Shown here: positions 26,918 to 40,692 of the stretch, in pieces | Numbering within the stretch: position 1 is the stretch's first letter | Layout of the letters: each line of letters opens with the position of its first letter | Assembly: GCA_024138025.1 (NCBI GenBank) | Contig: JAMXBD010002218.1 | Coordinates: 62,001 to 126,000, forward strand | Direction of reading: 5' to 3' | Source of the DNA: Combretum micranthum | Lineage: Eukaryota; Streptophyta; Magnoliopsida; Myrtales; Combretaceae | Length of the DNA stretch: 64,000 bases | Position numbers and translations under genes: made by a program | Notes under the pieces: model-generated | The model's input: the letters and a program-made list of their open reading frames with translations, nothing else | Told to the model about the DNA's origin: nothing | Database searches by the model: none

Positions 26918-27282
26918 ACGTGTAAACGTCACTAAATAAAAATAACAACCAGTAATTATATGTAGACGTCGCCAATGTATTAGAATAACCACGTGTAAAT
27001 GTTGCTAAATAAAAATAACAATCACTTCTTATATGTAGATGTCACCAATGCATTAGTATAGCCACGTGTAAACGTCGCTAAATAAAAATAACAACCACTA
27101 CCTATATATAGACGTCGCCAATGTATTAGAATAGCCACATGTAAACGTCGCTAAATAAAAATAACAACCACTACCTATATGTAGACGTCGCCAATGTGTT
27201 AGAATAGCCATGTGTAAACGTCGCTAAATAAAAATAACAACCACTACCTATATGTAGACGTCGCCAATTTATTAGAATAGCC
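26918..27282. repeat. Five 73-bp tandem subterminal repeats
   Basis: Five consecutive copies of a 73-bp unit start with ACGTGTAAACGTCGCTAAAT or close variants and contain TAGACGTCGCCAATG. The last three copies are nearly identical and the first two more diverged. Each unit offers two ACGTCGC-type motifs. Position between the TNPA-like stop and the right TIR fits TNPA-binding subterminal repeats of CACTA elements. Confidence 0.85.
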
Positions 27283-27548
27283 ACGTTTAAATTGTGGTAA
27301 ATATGAGATTTATCATGTTTATAAATCACCATTGTGGTCCAACAAACATATATAAAGCTTATTCAACCTGTGTATGGCCACGGTTAAACATCATCAATTA
27401 TGTAATTTACTTACGTTTACACGTTACTAATAAAAATATTTACCCACGTTTAAACGTCGCTAATCACAAGTTTCCCTCCTTTTATATTTAGTGGGATAGA
27501 TATTAGTCATATTTAGCCACACATAAGTGTGACCAAAACATGATAATA

Positions 27549-27568
27549 GGCCATGTTTAAACGTGGCC
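27549..27568. repeat. 20-bp near-perfect palindrome in CACTA subterminal region
   Basis: GGCCATGTTTAAACGTGGCC is self-complementary except at one position pair. Further GCCACGT-type half sites lie at 27663 and 27721, the last 40 bp before the terminus, in both orientations. Confidence 0.7.
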
Positions 27569-27750
27569 TAACAAAGTGTATTTAGCTGTCAAACTAACAT
27601 TGGCGACGTTTCAATTTTTAACGTTAGTTATCAAATCTACGACTGACCTTTTGCAACATCTATAGGCCACGTGTAAAAAAACGTGACAAAAATTTTTTTG
27701 TCACGTTTAATTAATATTTAGCCACGTTTATTAGACGTAGCCAAATGCTC

Positions 27751-27764
27751 ATTTTGTTGTAGTG
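27751..27764 (+). repeat. Right terminal inverted repeat of the CACTA element
   Basis: ATTTTGTTGTAGTG ends the element; its reverse complement starts CACTACAACAAAAT. The next three bases, TCA, are the expected target duplication. Retrotransposon protease sequence resumes immediately afterwards on the minus strand. Confidence 0.8.
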
Positions 27765-29737
27765 TCAACGGGATAAATGAAATTTTCAACTTTTACTAGA
27801 GCGTCTTCAATGATCTCCTTAGGGATTTTTACAGACCTATCAGCAAGTTAGAGGCTCATCCTTGTGGGCTTTGGTTCAGCAAGTCCTAATTTCTTAAAGA
27901 AAGAATAGGGCATAAGATTTATGCTAGCCCCTAAATCAGCTAATGCCTTCTTAACAGTAATATCACCTATAACACACGGGACCGTGAAGCTGCCCGGATC
28001 CTTCAATTTTGGAGGGAGCTTGTTCTGAATAATGGATGAACAACTAGCTCCAACCTCAATAGTAGATATATCCTCCCGTTTCCTTTTATTGGACAAGAGC
28101 TCCTTCAAGAATTTTGCATACTTCGGCATTTGTGATAATGCTTCAACAAAAGAAATATTTATATGCAATTGCTTGAATAAATCAAGGAATTTACCAAACT
28201 CCTCCTTGTCTTTTGTTTGATTCAGACAAGAGGGATATGGAATCTAAGGTTGATACTCCTTTAAAACTGGTGGTGATGAGCTCTTTTCAATATCTGCACT
28301 TTTAGGTTCTTCTTTCACTGGCAAAGGCTTCGGAACATCTTAATTTTCCCTTTTCTTTTGTAGCTCAGGTTACAATTCCCTACCACTCCTTAATGTAATA
28401 GCCTTGGCTTGCTCTTGAGTTCGGTATTGCTAGGCAAAGAACCCAGTTGTCTCTCAGACAACATCTTAGCTAGCTGAACAACTTGAGTCTCCAAATTATG
28501 AATTGAAGCTCCATGATTTCTCAAGGTGGCTTCTTGATTCTTTAAAATTTGATCTAAAGATCTTTGTCTTTCATCTGAATCTTTGACAAACTTTGTAAGC
28601 AAACTCTCAAGTTGAGAGCTGGAACCTTGACTGGATGCCCTTTGAAAACCAGGAGGAGAATTTGAAGTTGGATTACCCCTTGGCATATTATTAGTCCATG
28701 AAAAGTTTGGATGATTCTTCCATCCCGGATTGTATGTGCTGCTATATGGGTTGTTTTGAGACCAAATGGGATTACCTAAATGATCTACTTGTTCGACATC
28801 GGGTTCCTCACCAAAAGGTGGTTCCACAAAGGATAGCTGCTATTGATTTGAGATTGTCAACCCATCAATTTTCTTTGAAAGCACTTCAACTTTAGACATG
28901 ATTATAGTAGCCATATCCACCTCCAAAATACCCGCAGCTCTCTTTTCCCTACTTCTTGTGTGTGACCACTCATAGTTATTAGCGGGCATATCCTCAAATA
29001 GAGTCAAGCTCTCTTTGGGTGTCTTATGGTTGATAGTACCACTTGCTACAACGTCGATCATTTGTCTTGTTTTGTAGTTGAGCTTGTTGTAGAAAATTAG
29101 AACTTATAACCACTCGGGAATACCGTGATGAGGACATCTCCACATAGAATCTTTGAATTTCTCCCAAGTTTCATACAAAGTTTCTGTATTAAATTGATGA
29201 TAAGATTGAATTTTAGCTCTGAATTGGGCTATCTTTGAGGGGGAAAAAGAATTTATCCATGAACTTCTTTATCAATTCCTGCCAAATAGTAATAGATTTC
29301 CTTGGTAAGGAATTTAGCTATTGTTTGGCCTTGCATCTCAAAGATAATGGAAAGATACGAAGGCGGATTACATCATCACTCACACCATTGAATTTAAATG
29401 TGTCGCATATCTCCAAGAAAGATTGGATGTGAGTATTAGGATCTTCGTCTTGAAGTCCATCAAATTGTACGTTCTATTGAACCATTTGTATGACAGCTGG
29501 CTTGAGTTCAAAATTATTGGCTTCAATCTATGGTCGGACTATGCTAGAGTTGGCACCAACCAAAGCTGGTCTGGCAAAGTCAGAATATGTCCTTAGAGCA
29601 TTGGGAACCAGATTTAAATTTCCCAAATTGAACCCTTGGCCACGATTCTCAATTGGATCAGCCATATCTTCAGCTAAGACTACCTCTTAGATACTTGGCG
29701 TAGATGGTTCAGTCGTGTCCTTAGTCTTCTTCGAGTG
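27765..29737 (-). pseudogene. Athila-like Ty3/gypsy gag and protease remnant
   Basis: Read on the minus strand from 29737 down. First comes a gag region with the retrotransposon gag domain (FLEICDTFKFNGVSDDVIRL, then WQELIKKFMDKFF), stops near 29683, 29475 and 29320, and a proline/asparagine-rich segment with a helical stretch (about 28827-28390). The aspartic protease region (28168-27765) has LPPKLKDPGSF, the active-site block ALADLGASINLMP and KKLGLAEPKPT, then VENFIYPVD at the CACTA junction. Athila-type elements typically carry DLGAS at this site. Reverse transcriptase and integrase are absent. Multiple stops and two large insertions make it dead. The gag start lies beyond unit D at 44521-44591. 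Confidence 0.8.
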
Positions 29738-30847
29738 TGTCATGCCCCAACGGGTATCCTAAACGTGACAGTCTACCATGCACAATATTAAAACTTAAGA
29801 ATGACTACCTCAATCACTCAAAAGCTTCTATATAGGTACAAGGAGTACATTCACATCAAAGGGAGGCAGATGGAGTAATGCATTTTAAGATATTGGCAGC
29901 GGAACATACAAGACAACACTTCATATATTTCACTGAATTATAAAGTCTTACAACTTCTAAAGGGCATTCCCTTGATAATTTTCATACAACATGGTCTTAC
30001 TAAGATAAATAACTAATGCTAGAAGATTTTAGAAGAAATCTACTCTAAGACTTCAAAACATAGTTCCTCTAAAAGCTTCCCAAAATAAAGATTCTATCCG
30101 GATGATCAAGCTGCTCTTGGGTGCAAAATATAATCCTACAATATTAAAAGTCTATAGTTGTATAAGCATAACTAGCTTAGTGAGATATTCCTTATGCAAA
30201 AGTACTCATAACAAGCATTCAACCAAATTCACTAAACAAGCATATGAAATGCAACAACCGTATGATCAAACAGTATATACAACTATCCGGTTTCTTATGA
30301 ATGATGGATTTACCCCTCCATCGGTGGTTAAGGAATAATTTGAATTGGGTCCCAAACGACCTCCTTAAAATTTGCGCGCGTCTTGAGGTTCCAATGAACC
30401 ATACAACTACTCCCCGGGCTTTCCATATCCGAAGCGATCGATCCGGCTCAGCTATAACTTGAGGCCGTATTCTCCGAACGTCCTAAATCCTCAAGATATA
30501 GCTAGGCAGCTTACCTTTTCGGTCCCATACTGAGGAGTAATAGAAAAATTTTGAAATGATATTCTAAGTGATATGCATGAACAATTTATATATGGAGAAT
30601 CAAATCCGACATTAAGTTATTTAAAGCGATCAAATAATAATTGTACACATAGTAATATATACATTGAAACAATTATATTAATTACAGATCGAGTTCCGAT
30701 ATACTTATCGTTCATTGACCGTACATAACAATTCACATACATAATTCTCATGATAACCCACATGCATATCGATTTTATCTTTTCCTAACTTCTAGTGCTC
30801 TATTCTACAAGCACATGCGTGAATACATAAACGTAAAAGAAACTCAC

Positions 30848-30914
30848 TTGTCCATAGCGATCTTCTATGAGTCGAAGTAATCCTCGGGGAAGAGAAGATC
30901 TTGGTCCTCAACAC
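30848..30914 (-). other. Unit D predicted micro-exon 2 (67 nt)
   Basis: Acceptor TTGTTTAG/GTG and donor GACAA/GTGAGT on the minus strand. Intron 2 is predicted at 712 bp, ending at acceptor ATTGTAG (30137-30136). Exon 3 is 30135-29738 (398 nt). Confidence 0.45.
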
Positions 30915-33723
30915 CTAAACAAAAGAAATACCCGAAGTGAGTATTTTTATCCAAGATCTACTCAAATTCTCTAATTGAATTCGTCAAAAATTGTATGAAT
31001 GGAAATCCCAACTTATGGCCATAACTTAATCATTTTAACTCAGAATTTGCATATTATATAACGATTTCTATGAACTCAAAAAGATCTATCTATTTCTAAG
31101 GTTATTTTTATCAAAAGAAGTCATTTGGGTCTTGGAATAGTGACGTACATAATTGATACAAAATTTCCAGATTTCAAAACTCAAGTTTTCAAACTTTTCT
31201 CCATCCAAAAATCTTTGTACCAAAAATATAGATATTTGTTTAGTTGAAAAATCTTTGAATGTATATATAGACTCAAATTATATGTATGAATTTAGTGGTG
31301 TTGTCTCAATAATGAATTTTTTTTTTTTGTAAAACAATGCGTCTTAAAGTGAGATTATGCTAAGACTTGAAAAGAAATTAGTTTTGTTTGGAAAATTTCC
31401 TAAATCATCATAAGTGAGTATTTCATTCTTTTAACTCTATATCTTAGTTATTGAGAATGATTAAATTTCAAAAAGTAATTTTAATCTTTTAAGATTCCTA
31501 CAACTTTATTTCTAATGGCTAGAAAATGTAGTTTTCTAAATATTTCTTGGTTATGTGCTCTAAAGTTTTTCTAAAATTAGATCCACTTTAGATAAATAAT
31601 ACCAATGATCTTATAAGTTTTTTTATTTTTATTTCCTATGTAAGGCTTATCTTTAGAAAGGTTATACTTCGATAATTTTGCAAAACTTGTCTAGACTTTA
31701 GTATTTTACAGTGTTGGTAAAAAACTTCAATAAATGAGTTTAAGAAAACCTTTATTGAATAATGATTTAGCAATATTAATTTTTAAAGAAACTTTCCTAT
31801 TTCCTTGGTTTTAAAAAGAGAGTATGTGATATTTTACTCTATGTATACTTGGATAAAATCCCCTGTACTATTATTATTAGAAACTTGTGATGAGCTTTTC
31901 TAACTTTCGAAAAGATTTGTTGAGATAAAACTTTGTCTTTAGGGAAAATCATTTCTTACATGACAACGATCTATTTTTAAAGAGATTTATTTTTTTCTTT
32001 ACTTAAAAAAACTCTTTTTCATAGTTGTTGAGACAATATCAACATGTTCATGCATGAACGGGAATATGTAACTATGAGAAAAATAACATAATAGGATAAA
32101 TGTAATAAGAGCATAATAGTAAAGTCAAGTATGAGAACGTTAGCTTCATCAAGGTATCCCGAGACTAAGAATTGACTAGTCCCAAAAAGAAAAGAAAAGA
32201 AAAGAAAGGAAATAAAATTGTTTTGACTTAGTGAGGACAAGTCTAAGACTAGAAAGACTAGTCTTAATAATAGCATGAAATAAATAAATTGCATAACTTG
32301 GAAGTAAATAAATAAAAGTAAGCTTATATGTTCTAAAGAAATATATATACATAATACTATATGGAAGTTAGGTTAGAGCAAATAATAATAACAATAATAA
32401 CAACAACATAATAACAATAATAACATAATTGTCACAACTCTAAAATGGGAGCCTAACAGGATTTATCTAAGCCATCATATCACGTGTGCACCCGTAACAT
32501 GAGAGCCGTCTTATATGTCAGAGCATACAAGACTCTATTTATTTATAAAAGTTTATCATACAGATGATATAATATATTACAGTATTTCAACTATGAAATC
32601 CGATTTTCCAATTTTCACTAAGATCGCAAAGAATCGGTATCCCCCACCAAATAGTGAAATTGGGTTTCAAACTACAACTTACAAAATTCAAAATTTATCT
32701 AATTTACATTCTAAGTTTCCATATCCTATATCTCTATCTTCAATAGAGTTTGTTGGAGAAGCTCTCTTCACACATTTCTAGCCCAATCCAGCTAGTAATA
32801 AACCTGTACAAAAACTGTTGGGGGTGAGCAAACCACGGGCTCAGTGAGTTCATTCCTCACTACTATCGATTACGCAAGTTATCAAACATTAATTATACAC
32901 TCATGCAAATCTATCTAACACAATATGAGTGCATACGTGATGAATGCAAGCAACACATCTATGGGGCTCCGGAACCATAGACGATGTAGATTTACCTGTC
33001 TACATTTCAGTTGTCTCCTATACTTACACGTATGGGACACCTCACCTTAACCGCACGAGGCTATCTGGTGGTAGCGTCCATCCAGACTCACCAAATGCTT
33101 AACTACCATTGGTAACAACAAATATTCCCCAACGTGTTCACGTGATTTACGCTGGTTAATATTTAAATATATATAATGCCAAATTAATGGCGATTTTTAT
33201 AATCCATCACCAATCTATGGTGAATCAAGCAAGTAGACCCCGACTCAGGTAACATCTACTGCCAATATGAACCATCACCGATTAAAGGTGAATCCGGCGG
33301 ATAGACCCCAACTCAGGTAACATCTATCTCCACGTGACCAGTGGGCCCCGACTCAGGCAATATCCACTCTCACAACAATACTCAGAAATGTCCCATGCTC
33401 ATTTCATAAACTCTTTTAGTATAAATTCTTCCTTTTCAAAGGATATAAAAGCAACCTGGAATATTCCAAGTCGGATTTCTATAAAAATACATTTCAAAAT
33501 ACTTTTGATTTCAAATTCAGGACATTTCCTACAAGGGAATCAAGCACATGCGACGAGTATATCCAATTAGTTTAGTTGAATTATTATCTTTATCCATTTA
33601 TTCAGGTGATCATGCAGATGATAACAATCACATCAATCAGTCATTCCATACAAGCAAAACAATCATCATAATAGCAAACAGTAGCAATCACAAGCAAATA
33701 GTAGATCATCAGAATTCCCTCAC

Positions 33724-33783
33724 CTGTGGTCCTCGCTAATTTGTTGTATAAGCTACTGGAAGTCCGCGAATGAATCTATTTTC
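33724..33783 (-). other. Unit E predicted micro-exon 2 (60 nt)
   Basis: Acceptor CTTTCATAG/G and donor CCACAG/GTGAGG on the minus strand. Intron 1 is 1654 bp. Intron 2 is 920 bp, ending at acceptor TTGTACAG/G (32805-32804). Exon 3 is 32803-32430 (374 nt). Confidence 0.5.
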
Positions 33784-35437
33784 CTATGAAAGGAAGTAAC
33801 AGAGATTTATTATTGGATTATTTCTGTAAGAGAAGTCTTCTTATAATTAAAGGTGTTGATCTCTATCGTCGGATATTAAACTAAGCCTGTCATATAAATT
33901 ACTATGTTGTTTAATAATTTAATTGAATCTTTATAGGTGCCTAATTATTCTGTATCGGTATTTGATACAGTTTTTATTAAGGTTTTAATCCCTATAGTAG
34001 AGAATATTTATCTGTATTTTGTTTCTCTTAATATCTATAATTTTAATTAAGGAGTTTGTCTTTTCCTTAAGTCCTACTGCATTTAGTAGAAGATTTTTAT
34101 TTAATAATTCTTTGCTGTCAACTTATCTGTCTCTTAAGTTAGTATTTTTTTTTATTTATTTAAGGGTATACTCTAGTATCTATATCTTTCAAAAAAATTA
34201 TAAAAATCGTATTTAGATATATCAATTTCTATTATACTTCCGTTTCATTCTTATAGCAAAACACTCTAAGTTTAATGATATGGTATTATCAGTAATATTG
34301 GTATTGAAAATTTAATATCAATATTAGTAATAAATATAAGTATAATAATGCTAGTGACAAAATAATAATAGTATTAATGATAATATAGATATAGTGATGG
34401 TAACGTGAAACTAACAATATTAATAATCATTCACGACTCGTGATGAAAATATCGATAATACTGAATACTATATTCAGAAGTCACAATAATAGCACTAATC
34501 ATAATTATACTTATACGAATAACAGTAACATTGATGTTGGTTTAAGAGTAAAAACTGAACAAATTTCTACTTGTGATTTCCTATTCATTTTAATGCTGAT
34601 TTCATTGTATAAATAGTTGATTTGATAGTACTCGAAGAGTACTTTGTAGTAGTGGAATTATTTTCAAGAAAAGACATTTGTACAATTTTTAAATTTATGA
34701 AATACATGCATAGATTTCAAGTGAATCCTAACAATTGTAGTCAAAACTTGTTTTGATCATATCTAACTCATTTCTAATCCGTTTTCGATGAATAAATAGT
34801 TGTTTTCATAGTATTTTCCGAGAACAATTCATTAATGGTCTTAGTTTATCAAATAAAGTCATTAAGGGGGCGAAAAATACAAGAACAGTCCACTCTGTTC
34901 GTGTAAATCTGGTAGCTTGATTCCGTTTTTGTTTTTGCAATATCTAATTCGTTTCTTATCCTTTTTAACAAATAAATAGTCGATTTCATAGGATTTTCGT
35001 GTTCTTTCCATTGGTGGGGTCGTTTTTGGCTTATAATAAACACATCGATACAGTTTATTCACTCTTTCCAACGAGTTGCATGAGTTATTTAAAGTTTATT
35101 TAGTTTTGTTGTAGTTCAAGTATGGTTTTGGTTTTTCCTTTATTGGATTTGAATTTCCATACTTAAAAATGTTCAAGTTCATGTGTTTATATCCTAAACA
35201 GTCTAGATAGCATAAATATACTATTAGACTAATCTTGATAAATTTGTAAGAGAAATTCCTATAAATTAACATAACGAATATTTGAACTTAATGTAATTCT
35301 TATAATTGGATAATGGAATGAACTTAGCTCTTCATACTTGATGAAATTAATGATATAAAGAGAAAGGTTAGGAAGTGAGTAACTAAGGAAAAACTAATCT
35401 AGCTAAACTAACATATATATCTATTTGATTTTCTTAC

Positions 35438-35737
35438 CTTGTTGAGTCTAGATTCCAACTTGAATCTATGATAAACCAAGGCTATTTAACTTGGTTTTAA
35501 TGTTGTTTGGGTTAGCTAAAATGGGGTTTTGATTGTGGTTGATGAGTATTAATGCTTGGATAGTGCTATAGGGTCTAAACAAGGGATACACTTTTATTTT
35601 TGGAAGTGTTGAAACAAGTTTGAACAAGTGAGAAAGAAGGGGAATATATGAAATTCGTGGTGACTTTTTGGGGTAGATTTTTGGATTGTGTTTGGGGAGA
35701 TTTTGAGTTGGTTTTGTAGCCAAATTAAGCTTATATA
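35438..35737 (-). promoter_or_regulatory. Unit E TATA box, ATG-free leader and donor
   Basis: TATATAA (minus strand, 35737-35731) is followed by a leader of about 270 nt that contains no ATG, then the consensus donor CAACAAG/GTAAG with the intron GT at 35437-35436. Confidence 0.55.
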
Positions 35738-36199
35738 TGTATACAAATGTTAGGCTAAGATTTAGGTACATGGGAGGGTGTTTTGGACTTGGAAAAATTC
35801 AAATTCCAATAGTTATTCTCGGGTAGAAATTTCATTCGAATTTGGGGATGAATTTGAGATAAATTTGCATGAAATTTGTGGCTGATTTCAAGGGGAATTA
35901 AATGTGTTTGTTTGGTAGTTAATTAAGGTTGTTATGTGTAAAATAGGGGCTCAAGTTACAAGAAAATCGGATCAAAATTCGTGTGAAATCAAAGGTCAAT
36001 TTCCAACTTTTCTGCTGTAGTATATGTTGTTGTTTTTCCATTCCTGCTGCAGCTTCTTCAACAAGGATTTGAACAAGGTTTTGAGCTAAGTTTGACTTTA
36101 ATTCAAGTTGGATTTCTTCTTTATTTAATGTTGGTTTTATGTGAAGTGTTGTGGTTGGTTTAAATGTCCTTTTCATTTTGGATTTTAGTGCTAAAATCG

Positions 36200-36700
36200 G
36201 AGCAAGAGCTAGACGTGGTGGGGTTGCTGCAACTGAAATATTTTTGCTGTACCATGGAGAGTTTTACCTCTGTTCCAGCGTGGATAGTCTGTGCGGGGAA
36301 AGGAAATCGCGGCCGACTTCTCCTCTGTTCCAGTTGAATTTTGCGGATCTTCTATTGCGTAGACTTCGGACAATATCTCGAGTTTGTTGTCCTCTGTTCT
36401 TCTGTTCCAGCCCAGCGAATCAAAGTCCGTGAAAATTCATTATGTTCGTGAAGAGAGGAATGTACAGCTGTGCTTTGTTTTCGCGTGACGTTGAATTCTG
36501 CGACATCCCATTTTATACATGGAGATGCTATGAGTGGGAGTTTGTTCCTTGGTGTCCCCTGCTCGTGCCGTGTGTAGAGAATCCTGCTCGTTCGTTCCAA
36601 TAGCTGCAGTGTTCGTGCTCATCCTCTGCAGCGCGTGGGACAAGCTGCACCGTTCCTCTACTGCTCCACGTCCGCAATTCCTTCCATGTAGTAGGTGTTC
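36200..36700. other. GC-richer U3 island of unit E
   Basis: A locally GC-rich stretch upstream (in LTR orientation) of the unit E TATA box. It holds scattered CGTGG, GCTGC and CTGTTCC motifs, corresponding to the stronger island of unit F. Overlapping open frames on both strands (82-93 codons) reflect the base composition. Confidence 0.5.
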
Positions 36701-39025
36701 GTGTGCAACTGTGGTTTTCATTTATTATATATATATATTTTAATTTGAGAGCTCCATATCTTGCATTCGGGACGTGGACTTATTATGATTAGCAGCTGAG
36801 AAATATATGCTGCACCATGATTCCAATTCCAATGATTTTCTTTTCCTTTCTTTTATTTATTTATTTATTTAATTAGTTTACTAATTTACTAAATTATTTC
36901 ATCAAATATTTGTTTATAATATTTTATCAAATATTAGTTTATAATGTATGTTTATACTGGTTGATTTAGAGTTTTATCGAAATAGAATTTCCTAAGTTGC
37001 TACAAAGCTCTAAGTTGTTTATATGTACAAATTTTCAGTTTGATGTTCACACGATTAATTATATATATTTTTAGTATTATAACTTACACGATTAAATTTT
37101 TGAAGTTCGATGAATTAAGTTAGGAACCAAGTCCTAATAAATTCAGAATTTCCTAACAAGTAAAACAACGGGTTTGAAATTTTCATTTTAGATCTAGATT
37201 AATATTTATTGATCAGTATTGGTATATATTATGTATTTATAATCTTAGTATTTCCTTTTTAAATTATTATTTTATACCAATAAGTTCTATTAATAAACTG
37301 TATCTCATCGATTTTGAAATTTACGAAATCTCGTTTTTGGTATCTATTAAGGTCAAAGAAATTTTTATTCGGGTTTTTCAAAATAGGAATGAGTTTATTA
37401 TAATTCATAGATCTATTCTAAGATTTTTATTGAATCATATATTTGATATCAGTTTCACATTTGCCAATTTGTTCATTTTCCAGTTATGAAAATTACATTG
37501 GCAACTCAGGATTTTAATTTCTAAAATCTCTATTTTTTTAATTAGAATATTAGTGTAATTTAAATATTTATTTAAGATCTAGATTCTTAGATATTGATCT
37601 ATTTTACCAATATTATATTTTACTGTATAGAATCTATTTATACTAATTTGTTATTAGCAACTTATTTTTATGTAGGGCTACTTAATATTGTTAATAGATA
37701 GCTTGAACACTATTATTTTATTATTTAACAAGCGTAGGATTTATTTTGTCATGACTCTAAATGGGGGCCTAACAGGATTTATCTAAAGCCATCATATCAC
37801 GTGTGCACCCGTAACATGAGAGCCGTCTTGTATGTCAGAGTATACAAGACTCTATTTATTTATAAATATTTATCATACAAATGATATAATATCTTACAGT
37901 ATTTCAACTATGGAATCCTATTTTCCAATTTCCACCAAGATCGCAGAGAATCGGTATCCCCTACCAAATAGTGAAATTGGGTTTCAAACTACAACATACA
38001 AAGTTCAAAATTCATGTAATTTACATACTAAGTTTCCATATCCTACATCTCTATCTTCAATAAAGTTTGTTGGAGAAACTCTCTTCACACATTCCTAGCC
38101 CAATCCCAGCTAGTAATAATCCTGCACAAAAACTGTGGGGGGGTGAGCGAACCACGGGCTCAGTGAGTTCATTCCTCACTACTACCGTTCACGCAAGTTA
38201 TCAAACATTAATTATACACTCATGCAAATCTATCTATACGCAATATGAATGCATACGTAATGAATGCAAGCAACACATCTATGGGGGTCCGGAACCATAG
38301 ACGATATAGATTTACCTGTCCACACTTCAGTTGTCTCCCATACTTACCCGCATGGGACACCTCGTCTTAACCGTACGTGGCTGCCTGGTGGTTTCGTCCA
38401 TCCAGACTCACCCAATGCTTAACCGCCATTGGTAACAACAAATATTCCCCAACGTGTTCACGTGATTTACGTTGGTTCATATTTAAATATATATAATGCC
38501 AATTTAATGGTCATTCTTACAATCCATCACCAATCTATGGTGAATCGCACAAGTAGACCCCGACTCGGGTAACATCTACTGCCAAAAAGAACCATCACCT
38601 ATAAAGGTGAATCCGGCGGATAGACCCAAATTCAGGTAACATCTATCGCCAAGTGACCAGTGGACCCAAATTCAGGCCACATCCACTGTCACAACAATAC
38701 TCGGAAATGTCCCATGTTTATCTCATAAACTTTTTTAGCATAAATACTTCCTTTTCAAAGGATATAAAAGTAACCCGGAATATTCCAAGTCGGATTTCTT
38801 TAAAAAATATATTTCAAAATTGGGACATTTCCTACAAGGAGTTCAAGCACATGCGACGAGTATATCCAATTAGTTTAGTCGAATAAGTATTTTTATCCAT
38901 TTATTCAGGTGATCATGCAGATGATACACTCGCATCAATCAGTCATTCCATACAAGCAATACAATCAACATAACAGCAAACAGTAGCAATCACAAGCAAA
39001 TAGTAGATCATCAGAATTCCCTCAC

Positions 39026-39072
39026 CTGTGGTCCTCGCTAAGCTACTAGCAGTCCGAAATTGATCTATTTTC
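39026..39072 (-). other. Unit F predicted micro-exon 2 (47 nt)
   Basis: Acceptor TTCATAG/G and donor CCACAG/GTGAGG as in E, with a shorter exon. Intron 1 is 1620 bp. Intron 2 is 904 bp, ending at acceptor TTGTGCAG/G (38123-38122). Exon 3 is 38121-37747 (375 nt). Confidence 0.5.
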
Positions 39073-40692
39073 CTATGAAAGGAAATAACAGAGATTTATT
39101 ATTGAATTATTTCTGTAAGAGAAGTCTTCCTATAATTTAAAGGTGTTGATCTCTATCGTCAGATATTAAACTAAATCCGTCATATTAACCACTGTATCGT
39201 TAAATAATTTAATTGAATTCTTATAGGTGCCTAGTTATTCTGTATCGGTATTTGATGCAGTTTTTATTAATTGCTATCTATATTTTTATTCAAAGGGTTT
39301 ATCTTTTCTTAAGTTCTACGGCTTTTCATAGAAGATTTTTATTTGTTAAATCTTTGCCCGTCAACCTTATCTATCTCTTAAATTGGTATTTCTATTTTTT
39401 TAAGGGTATGTTTTAATATCTATATCTTTCAAAAGTTATAAACATCGTATGTAGATATATCAAATTTCTATTATATTTCAGTTTTATTTTTGTTGTAAAA
39501 CAAGCTAAGTGTAATACTATAATATTATTAGTAATATTAGTATTGAAAAATCAATATCGGTATTAGTATTAAATACAAGTATAATAATAACAACAATTTT
39601 TAGATAACTAGTAATTAATACTATAAGTGACAAAAGTAGAATTGATGATAGTATAATTATAGTGACTTTAATGTAAAATAACAATATTGATAACTCTAAT
39701 AAAAATATTAATAATACGGAATACTATAAACAGTAGTAATAATAATAGTAATAATCATAACTATATTAATAAAAATAACAGTAACATTGATATAAGTTTA
39801 AAAGTGAAACTGAGCGAATTTCTATTTGTGATTTCTTATTCGTTTTAAATCCGATTTCATTGTATAAACAGTCGATTTGATAGTACTCGGAGAGTACTTT
39901 ATAGTAGTGAAATTATTTTCAAGAAAAGACTTGTACAATTTTTAAATTTATGAAGAACATACATAGGTTTCAAGTGAATCCTAATAGTTGTAGTCGAAAC
40001 TTGTTTTGATCATATCCAACTCATTTCTAACCCGTTTTTGACAAATAAATAGTCGTTTTCGTAGTATTTTCCGAGTACAATCCATTAATGGTCTTAGTTT
40101 TATAAAAAAAAAAAGTCATTAAGGGACGAAAAGTACAAGAAAGCCCGCTCTGTTCGTGTAGATCTGGCAGCAGAAATTCCGTTTTTGTTTTTGCTATATC
40201 TAATTCTTTTCTTATCCGTTTTTAACAAATAAATAGTCGATTTCATAGATTTTTCGTGTTATTTCCATTGATGGGGTCATTTTTGGGTTATAACAAACAC
40301 ATCAATACAGTTCATTCGATCTTCCTAAGGATACACATGAGTATTCTAAAGTTCAACTTAGTTTGTTGTAGTTTAAATGTGGTTTTGGTTTTCCTTTATT
40401 GGATTTGAATTTCTATACTTAAAAATCTTTAAGTTGTTGTATTTATATATTAAATAGTCTAAATATCATCAATATACTACTAGCTTAATTTTGATAATTT
40501 CTAAGATAAATTTCTAAAGAGCAAACATAATGAATGTTTGAAATTGATATGATTCTTACCTTTGTTAGACAATAGATGTGGTCTAGTTCCTCCTTCTTGG
40601 TGAAAATAGTGATCTAAAGAGTATAGTAGAAGGATGAGTAACTAACAAAAATTAATCTAACTAAACTAGTATATCTATGTACATATTCTTAC

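Larger units (their letters stand above)
11425..27764 (+). mobile_element. Decayed CACTA (En/Spm) transposon, left end unresolved
   Basis: The element encodes a TNP2-type transposase and then a TNPA-like gene in the same direction. It ends in ATTTTGTTGTAGTG (reverse complement CACTACAACAAAAT), the CACTA-superfamily terminus. Subterminal repeats lie at 26918-27282. The base after 27764 continues a gypsy protease frame on the minus strand, so the CACTA inserted into that retrotransposon. The left coordinate given is only the transposase start, since I could not find the left TIR. Units B and C are later insertions, and without them the visible span is about 8.6 kb. Confidence 0.8.

Noticed and set aside
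26918..27282. CRISPR-like array of regular repeats
   Set aside because: The 73-bp units are contiguous with no unique spacers and sit in a plant CACTA subterminal region.
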